DNA of 64,000 bases from positions 17,760,609 through 17,824,608 of the forward strand of contig CM041084.1 in NCBI GenBank assembly GCA_023079485.1. The letters run 5' to 3'. The position numbers and the translations under genes are program-made. Below the pieces are notes generated by a model. It was not told the origin of the DNA. It saw only the letters and a program-made list of their open reading frames with translations, and made no database searches. This DNA comes from Archilochus colubris (Eukaryota > Chordata > Aves > Apodiformes > Trochilidae). This document shows positions 62,043 through 64,000 of the stretch, one piece after another (the first letter of the stretch is position 1; the number at the start of each line of letters is the position of its first letter).

Positions 62043-62660
62043 ATGGAACTGATGTACTAAAAAACTTCAAAACTTTTGAAAACTGGAGACAGAATTGCTG
62101 ATTTTACTAGATGAAATTCAACAGTGCAAAATGAAAGATCATCTGCCTGGTGGCAGGTCACCTGTGGGGAACCATCAGGACAGGAGAAAGACCCACACAT
62201 GCTATTCAGCTGCAGACCCGTTGTAGCTGCTGCTGTTATGTAGCTTTCAAAAGTACAAATAGGATCCTGGAACACAGCAGATGAGAATGTATCTAAAATA
62301 AATAACTGATTATTGTAGAAAGGACTTGTGAAACTTCATCTGGAATACCATATGTCTTTCTGGTCAACATTGCTTAAGGATGTTGAATTTTAACTAGACT
62401 GTGAGCACAGAGGAATTAAAACACTCAGGGCATTGGTGACTGTCTAAGAAGAGGAGATTAAATGTTCTTGGCTTGCTTTATCTAGTGAAGGTTGAGAAGG
62501 GATCTCTATAAATATATCACAGATTAAATACTAGGAAGTGAGAAGAGCTCATTAAGTTAAAGGAGAGTGTTGGCCAAAAAGACATGGATACAAACTTGCA
62601 ATGAATAAATTTAGTCTTGACTCACAACCTTGGCTTTCAGATATGACGTAATTGCACTGG

Positions 62661-64000
62661 ATTTTCTGAAAGGATCCTGTTGACGAAACCCTAGCAGCAG
62701 CATGGTCACATCAGGATGGCCTGTGAATGTGAGTGCCATAGGGGTTTAATGGTAACAGTAAGGCAATAGCTTAGTAAGGACTTTGATCTTAATGTGCAAT
62801 CAAATCTTGTCCCGCTTCTTTGTTATATTTATGTCTCCTGGGGGTTTATGATCTGTTATTTTCTACCCCTGAAAATACAGCTCTTCTGAAAATACTGCTA
62901 CACTTTTTTTCTTCAAAAGTGTCCAAGGAAGTGGTGCATTTAATGTAAATAAAGAACGACTCTCTCTTATGAACTTTGCTGCTGCTTTATCGGACTTGCA
63001 GGAGGATCTATATGCCTGAAGATCTGTTCTCCTATTCCAAAAAGAAACAGTAAAAATAAAATAGTTATATTGTATTTCTCTTAGATTAAGAAAATTGGCT
63101 CAGATAATGAGGATAGCAGGAAGAGCGTGGGTTTAATTATCATACTTTTATTGTGACCCTTACTTAAAAAGTTTTTTTGTTTCTTTGACATACAGGGCAA
63201 AGACGTTTGGGGTTGCAAGCAAACATATCAAGAACTGTTAGCACATAAACCTCCTTACCTTGGAGATGAGTCAGAAGTTCATTTAATGAGCTGACATTAA
63301 CTGCTTATGACTTCAGTCAAAGGAGACTGAATATGTAAAATGATCAGAATTAGAAACTGGAGCAAAAAACTGAGGTAGCTGAAAGGGGAGAGAAGCCTTA
63401 TAATTGCAGTTCCATCCTGTCACTGAAACTGAACATTTCCAGGCCAAAGAGACAAACAGCCACATCACAAACAGCCACAGAAGCTTTGTTGTTCTGTTCT
63501 ACCATAGTGGACCCTGAGTAGTGTGGTTTAGTAAAGCAATAAAAGCATAAACTGTTTTAAAAAGACGTTTATGTGCAAGTGTAAACATCAGGTCCTTAAG
63601 GTCAAGTTCATCTAAGCTGAGTGGGAAGCCATGGTGAGATTGAGTGGTGCTGATGCAGAATCACTCACTTGTGGTCTCACAGGGTTCCCTGAACAGAAGG
63701 AAGCCCCGGCCAGCAAAGCAGCAGAGCTCCTGGAGGGATGGGACACACACCAGAGGCAAGTAGGATCTTGTTTTCAAATATTACAACTAAGCTCATTTTG
63801 CAAAGTTAAACCCACCATTTTCTTATGCCATAAATACCTTTCTATAAGATTTGGCACCAATACCATTACAAATTCATTTTCAGCAGCTCCTCACTGAGCT
63901 AAAATATCATAAAATCCATTTCAGGGAATTTGGTGAATAAAGACTGTAAACAAATAACTTTCGGTTATTATCTCAGAATCAATAGCTGGGCTTGCCTGGG
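62661..64000. other. Intergenic DNA at the right edge
   Basis: Unique sequence without a recognisable exon or repeat. The 88-codon open frame at 63631-63897 (plus) has no identifiable domain, homologue or promoter context, so I do not call it a gene. Confidence 0.6.

Larger units (their letters stand above)
61800..62660 (+). mobile_element. Ancient, highly diverged CR1/L3-like relic
   Basis: Ordered weak matches to CR1 reverse-transcriptase coding DNA run along the plus strand: CAGTGGAATTCTTCAGAG then TTTAACATTTTCATTAATTA (about 61821-61878); GATGAAATTCAACAGTGCAA (about 62110); GGACAGGAGAAAGACC (about 62178); CATCTGGAATACCATATG then TTCTGGTCA (about 62337-62366); and later AGGTTGAGAAGGGATCTCTATAAA and GAAGTGAGAAGAGCTC. 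No frame remains open. The order and spacing agree with one decayed element rather than scattered chance matches. The borders are approximate, and a younger CR1 pair sits inside at 61941-62042. Confidence 0.6.

Noticed and set aside
1..64000. Prokaryotic systems (CRISPR, operons, toxin-antitoxin, phage)
   Set aside because: The composition, CR1/LTR repeats and the OTUD1 gene show vertebrate nuclear DNA. No spaced direct-repeat array or operon-like packing exists.

Overview
The window is vertebrate nuclear DNA and almost certainly from a bird. Most of it is AT-rich, intron-like or intergenic sequence. The recognisable interspersed repeats are CR1 retroposons with the avian-type 3' tail (ATTCTATGATTCT-like), plus one retroviral solo LTR. 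There is no bacterial gene organisation, operon, CRISPR array or phage module.

One gene is clearly supported: OTUD1, a single-exon K63-specific deubiquitinase, on the minus strand (CDS 52080-53399, 439 codons). Its ~1.2 kb 3'UTR runs leftward to a poly(A) signal at 50901-50906. Its promoter lies in a strong CpG island that covers the whole CDS and continues to about 54.2 kb. From recalled human gene order (PTF1A - C10orf67 - OTUD1 - KIAA1217), the 50 kb left of the gene should be the OTUD1-KIAA1217 interval, and the right side should lead toward MSRB2/PTF1A. No exon of those neighbours could be identified, so this is an inference.

Layout. 1-50.9 kb is gene-poor sequence with a short CR1 tail (19.97-20.26 kb), an LTR with perfect 6-bp target duplications (33.82-34.14 kb), a 580-bp minus-strand CR1 (39.07-39.65 kb) and simple repeats. 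That CR1 is itself interrupted by a 46-bp palindromic insertion flanked by a 5-bp duplication. 50.9-54.2 kb is OTUD1 and its CpG island. 54.2-64 kb is intergenic again. It holds a CR1 (56.14-57.52 kb) with a second CR1 nested inside it in the opposite orientation, and a much older CR1/L3-like relic (about 61.8-62.7 kb) into which two head-to-head CR1 tails have inserted.

No novel multi-gene system is visible. The observations most worth checking are the 46-bp mini-element, the missing ETGE (KEAP1-binding) motif and oddly placed TATA box of OTUD1, and the head-to-head CR1 tails.
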